This document shows, piece by piece, positions 27,660 through 30,927 of a stretch of 30,927 nucleotides of DNA. Position 1 is the first letter of the stretch; each line of letters begins with the position of its first letter. A program made the translations under genes and the position numbers. The stretch comes from Fragilaria crotonensis. Its lineage: Eukaryota; Bacillariophyta; Fragilariophyceae; Fragilariales; Fragilariaceae. The notes under the pieces are model-generated. The model saw nothing but the letters and a program-made list of their open reading frames with translations. It searched no databases and had not been told where the DNA came from. The DNA lies in NCBI GenBank assembly GCA_022925895.1, contig JAKSYS010000715.1:1-30927 (forward strand), read 5' to 3'.

Positions 27660-30485
27660 ATGAAACAATTACAGATGTACTTTCAGTGTTGGCTTGAAGT
27701 AGCCAAACAAAGTCGATACCGAGACAAATGGCTCACCGATGAGACCTATTTTCGAGCGGTGAAGGCCCAATTTCCGGCTCTGGAAGCACTTGGTTTTGAT
27801 AGAGCTGTCATGAACCGAGCGATTTCGAATTGTGGTGGTGTGATACTTGATGACTTTTCTGAATCTAACACAACTGGTTTATTCCGACGGCAGGCACGTG
27901 GCCTCTGTCCTTTGAGCAACCAGAAAAGAAAGATTTGGGGGTACTACATTACAACACCAGGAGGGTTGGTTGAACGCCCACCAGATGGTGGAAAGAAGAG
28001 TTTCTTGTCATTGTTGAAAGATTCAACAATTAATGACCATTACAGTGTTGCTCGCGGTGTTCCAGAAGTCGTCGATTTGACGAACGAAATTGCGGAGCAA
28101 TCAACTGCAAAACGGAAAGCTCAAGCGCAAGTTGAAGCAGAGGACGAATCAAAGAAGCCGAGACATGGCCCTGCATCAGCAAAGATTGTTGTCGAGACGT
28201 ATTGGGACAGTCCTGAAGCAAAGAAGTTGTTTCTCGGCAATTCGACTGATGACCGCGACGTTATTGAAGTTCTGGAGGAACGGATTGAGCGGCTGCAGCA
28301 AGTCAACCGAACCATGGACGGATGGAGAGATCTGATAGATAAGCATGATAAGGACAATCTCTGTTCTCCGTATGATATCTTCATCAGTAGACAGAGATGT
28401 TCTATTCTTTGCTTAGCCTACACCTTCGCACTCGAGGAGATGAATTCCGCAAGGTGGGTCGAAGACTGCTGTGCAAAAGCCATCTTTGAGAGCAGCAAGA
28501 TGGGAATTGAAGCCGCCGGCACAAATGAGAGGACTGTCGCTGGATGGAACATTCTCTTGAGGGCAAATCGCGAGCGATTTCCACACCCGAACCCGAAGAT
28601 TCACAAGCAGAAGAAACCGCTTCCAGATCTGCTTGCATACTTCCAGGAGGAGATAACGATTCCATGGCATCAGTACTGTATTGAAAATCTTGCCGATCTC
28701 ACAATTGAGTTGGCAAGAAATGAGTTGATAACCAAAATTCTTCCGAGTGCAACAGAGGACGAGGCAAGCAATGGTATTGTAATGAGTAACGAGCGAGGAG
28801 GAGGTGGTGAAGACGAACAATATAATAAGCACAACGAGAGGGACAATGAAGAAGTGACAGGCAACGACGACAACAAGAACAACAGATTACAACGAAATAA
28901 AGCAGACTGTCTACTGAATCTTTATTTAGAGTCTCCAATCTCATTATCTACGACATGGCGCTGGCTTCGTCGACTCGGATTCTCATACGATGCTCGAAAG
29001 AAAACATTCTTCGTTGACGGGCATGAACGACCAAATGTTGTTTTCAACAGGAATCAGTTTTGTAAGGATTATCTGAGTAAACTTGAGCCACGATGCCATC
29101 GGTGGATCCAGGTGACAAAAGAAACTGCAGAGAACTGGAAACGTGAGAAAAAGTCTTCCGAATTTAACGACAACGCAAAGGGATACTCGTACCTTTCCGA
29201 CGACAACATTGAAATGGTGGAATTTCATGTCGACGATCACAGTTTTCTTCACGATGTTGCAAATGAAATGGGGTATGGATTGATGGGAGGAAACTTGAGT
29301 GTCAGAAAGCCAGAATTGCCAACAAAACCGCTAATGATATTCGGGCAAGATGAGAGTGTTTTCAATCAATTTCTTCTCGGCAACCGGCAATGGGTTGGCC
29401 CTGAAGGGCAGCGTGCGCTTCTGCCAAAGACAGATGGATTGAGTTTGATGATATCAGCGTTCCAATCGCGGGAGACTGGGTTTGGGATAAACCTGAGTAG
29501 GATGCAACTGGATGAGATCAATGAATCACGACGAGGAAAGACTTATGTCGACGTGGATGCCGCAATGGCAATCCACGGACAAGCGACAAAAAAAGACATA
29601 AAAGACTCACCTTTCGTTATCTTTTTCGAGCTCGGAGCAAACAATGAAGGGTATTGGACGTATAATCACATGTCCATCCAATTTGAAGATTGTGTCGATT
29701 GTCTCAAGGTTGTGTATCCTCATTTCGATTTCTCCTTCCTTTTTGACCATTCGCAAGGGCATGCCAAAAAGCTATTGAACGGATTAGACGCCTACAGCAT
29801 GAACAAGGGCTATGGTGGAGTGCAGCCGCAAATGCGTGAGTCGATGATTAAAGAGCATGATGGCTACCTGGGGATTCATCGACGTACCTTAAATGTTGGT
29901 GACATCCAAAGTTTTATCTTCCTACCAACTGACGACGGTCCTTTTTGGATGAGCGAAGCAGAGAGAGTGCTTAACCGTCATGACCGAATCCTTCCTTCTC
30001 CTCCTGGTGCTTCTCGGATGCGAAACAAAACAATAAGCGAGCTGAAAGCAGAGCTTGGTCCAATTGGTATCCTGAGTGATCGCCGCACCTATCGCCTTAC
30101 TGAATTACAAGAGCTTGCAAGAAACAACAACATTGAAACAAAATTGGTGAGAAAAAGAAAAGAAAGGTTGGGAGGGTCGGCCAAAAGGTCTCTTACAAGT
30201 TCTTTGGGAAAGGGATGGATAGATGAGGCGCAGCTCGACAAATATACAGTAGATGTTGCAACTGATGGCGATGGCGAAGCTTTAGAGGGTGCTGAGGATT
30301 GGAGCTTAAAGTGTCTCATGGCCAGTTGCCTCGACTTTGCCGAAGAAATGACTGCATTGCAGCATGTTGGCGAACAACTCGGGTCTCAGTCATCATCACG
30401 CCAAAATTTCATGCTGAGTTGGCTGGGGAGGGAGTTGAATACAGTTGGGGTATTGCGAAGGGAATGTACAGAAGGAAGCCGTTGA
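27660..30485 (+). CDS. DDE transposase of a second transposon family
   Basis: A 941-codon frame unrelated to the first transposase. The ATG at 27660 follows an in-frame TGA at 27648-27650. The N-terminal 150 residues carry no motif I can name. At about 425-465 there is a helix-turn-helix-like segment, STTWRWLRRLGFSYDARKK followed by FVDGHERPNVVFNRNQF, which I recognise from a transposase group common in fungi and other eukaryotes. Catalytic acids are D564 in IFGQDESVF and D696 in SFLFDHSQGHAKK. A SAP-like segment (KTISELKAELG...YRLTELQELA) follows at about 795-830. The frame leaves homology at about 30381 (CTCGGGTCT). One extra G would lead into the next frame, which holds the third catalytic Glu. 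As assembled, the protein lacks that residue and ends in unrelated sequence at 30485. Confidence 0.72.
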   Translation: MKQLQMYFQCWLEVAKQSRYRDKWLTDETYFRAVKAQFPALEALGFDRAVMNRAISNCGGVILDDFSESNTTGLFRRQARGLCPLSNQKRKIWGYYITTPGGLVERPPDGGKKSFLSLLKDSTINDHYSVARGVPEVVDLTNEIAEQSTAKRKAQAQVEAEDESKKPRHGPASAKIVVETYWDSPEAKKLFLGNSTDDRDVIEVLEERIERLQQVNRTMDGWRDLIDKHDKDNLCSPYDIFISRQRCSILCLAYTFALEEMNSARWVEDCCAKAIFESSKMGIEAAGTNERTVAGWNILLRANRERFPHPNPKIHKQKKPLPDLLAYFQEEITIPWHQYCIENLADLTIELARNELITKILPSATEDEASNGIVMSNERGGGGEDEQYNKHNERDNEEVTGNDDNKNNRLQRNKADCLLNLYLESPISLSTTWRWLRRLGFSYDARKKTFFVDGHERPNVVFNRNQFCKDYLSKLEPRCHRWIQVTKETAENWKREKKSSEFNDNAKGYSYLSDDNIEMVEFHVDDHSFLHDVANEMGYGLMGGNLSVRKPELPTKPLMIFGQDESVFNQFLLGNRQWVGPEGQRALLPKTDGLSLMISAFQSRETGFGINLSRMQLDEINESRRGKTYVDVDAAMAIHGQATKKDIKDSPFVIFFELGANNEGYWTYNHMSIQFEDCVDCLKVVYPHFDFSFLFDHSQGHAKKLLNGLDAYSMNKGYGGVQPQMRESMIKEHDGYLGIHRRTLNVGDIQSFIFLPTDDGPFWMSEAERVLNRHDRILPSPPGASRMRNKTISELKAELGPIGILSDRRTYRLTELQELARNNNIETKLVRKRKERLGGSAKRSLTSSLGKGWIDEAQLDKYTVDVATDGDGEALEGAEDWSLKCLMASCLDFAEEMTALQHVGEQLGSQSSSRQNFMLSWLGRELNTVGVLRRECTEGSR

Positions 30486-30784
30486 TTTCTAAAAAAAGCA
30501 AAGAATCATTCAAGAAGTTAGTCCATGATGTAACAAACAGGGAAGTTCTCACAACCGAGACAATCCGCAAACTTTCAAGGCGAGCAAGATCTTACATCTG
30601 TGCGTATTACTCACTTTACGAGAGCGCAAGCAGGGGAGATGACACTACAAAACTCACGCTTCCGCTGATTGAACGCCTCGTTAAGGCCTTTAAAACACAT
30701 CGAGCGGCAATCGACTTTGATGCAGGCTTTGTTTATGGCTTTGTGCCTGCCATGAAGGATGGAGTGATTGTGATCGATGAGTGA
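30384..30784 (+). pseudogene. C-terminal part of the second transposase, shifted frame
   Basis: Immediately after the GGG at 30381-30383, this frame reads VSVIITPKFHAELAGEGVEY and then SWGIAKGMYRR. Related transposases end with ELNFIEYFWGAAK-like sequence, in which the Glu completes the DDE triad. The remaining 100 residues, to the TGA at 30782-30784, are helical and basic (SFKKLVHD, IRKLSRRARSYI). It has no start of its own, so it is the tail of the transposase above, separated by a one-base deficit. Confidence 0.65.
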
Positions 30785-30927
30785 ATAATTATGATATCGA
30801 CGCGATTGATGCCAAGAATTTTGGCGTCAACTAAATTTTAGAGTACCGAATGTACGTGTTGCTACGATATGCAGGTCGAGGATGAAACCAGCCATACCTG
30901 ATCCTTGTACTGTACCAGATGCCATCA
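30785..30927. other. Right edge of the window
   Basis: No gene. An imperfect palindrome GCCAAGAATTTTGGC lies at 30811-30825, followed by GTCAAC. It could belong to the right end of the second transposon; the window stops too early to be sure. Confidence 0.4.

Overview
The window looks like nuclear DNA of a stramenopile alga, most likely a diatom. Three things support this: host genes split by short GT-AG introns (57-191 bp), a bacterial-type organellar tRNA synthetase with a signal-peptide-like leader, and very large DNA transposons between ordinary genes. The species assignment is inference; no marker gene settles it. No tRNA, rRNA, CRISPR array or bacterial operon was seen.

Layout. (1) 1-1136: no convincing gene. 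(2) 1155-12786: an 11.6-kb DNA transposon bounded by 28-bp terminal inverted repeats (27/28 identical) and flanked by a 10-bp direct repeat that is a candidate target-site duplication. It carries a minus-strand multi-exon gene of unknown function (3003-1606), a 1.1-kb spacer with four copies of the palindrome ACAGTACTGT, a plus-strand accessory gene (about 4144-9232) with an acetyltransferase-like domain, a Ulp1-type protease and a papain-like domain, and a convergent minus-strand DDE transposase of the Plavaka/KDZ/CACTA-like group (12270-9366). All three coding blocks contain frameshifts. (3) 13850-18195: two divergently transcribed membrane-anchored sulfotransferases, each with one intron. 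(4) 18467-19435: a small membrane protein with a SAP-like motif. (5) 19640-20170: a decayed ankyrin-repeat gene. (6) 21367-23051: an ABC transporter in which a FetB/ALS3-type membrane domain is fused to a FetA/STAR1-type ATPase, with one apparent -1 frameshift. (7) 27184-23787: a three-exon organellar isoleucyl-tRNA synthetase on the minus strand. (8) 27660-30784: a second, unrelated DDE transposase with one frameshift just before its third catalytic residue and a 15-bp hairpin 8 bp before its ATG.

The host genes show no joint pathway, except that the two sulfotransferases share one 843-bp intergenic region and probably both act in the Golgi. The most unusual part is the large transposon: an accessory protein with an acetyltransferase-like fold and two different cysteine-protease folds, plus an intron-containing gene I cannot name. 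Most apparent frameshifts in the window would be resolved by one extra base, often in a three- or four-base homopolymer. They are concentrated in transposon genes, so true decay and poorly polished repeat sequence are both possible.
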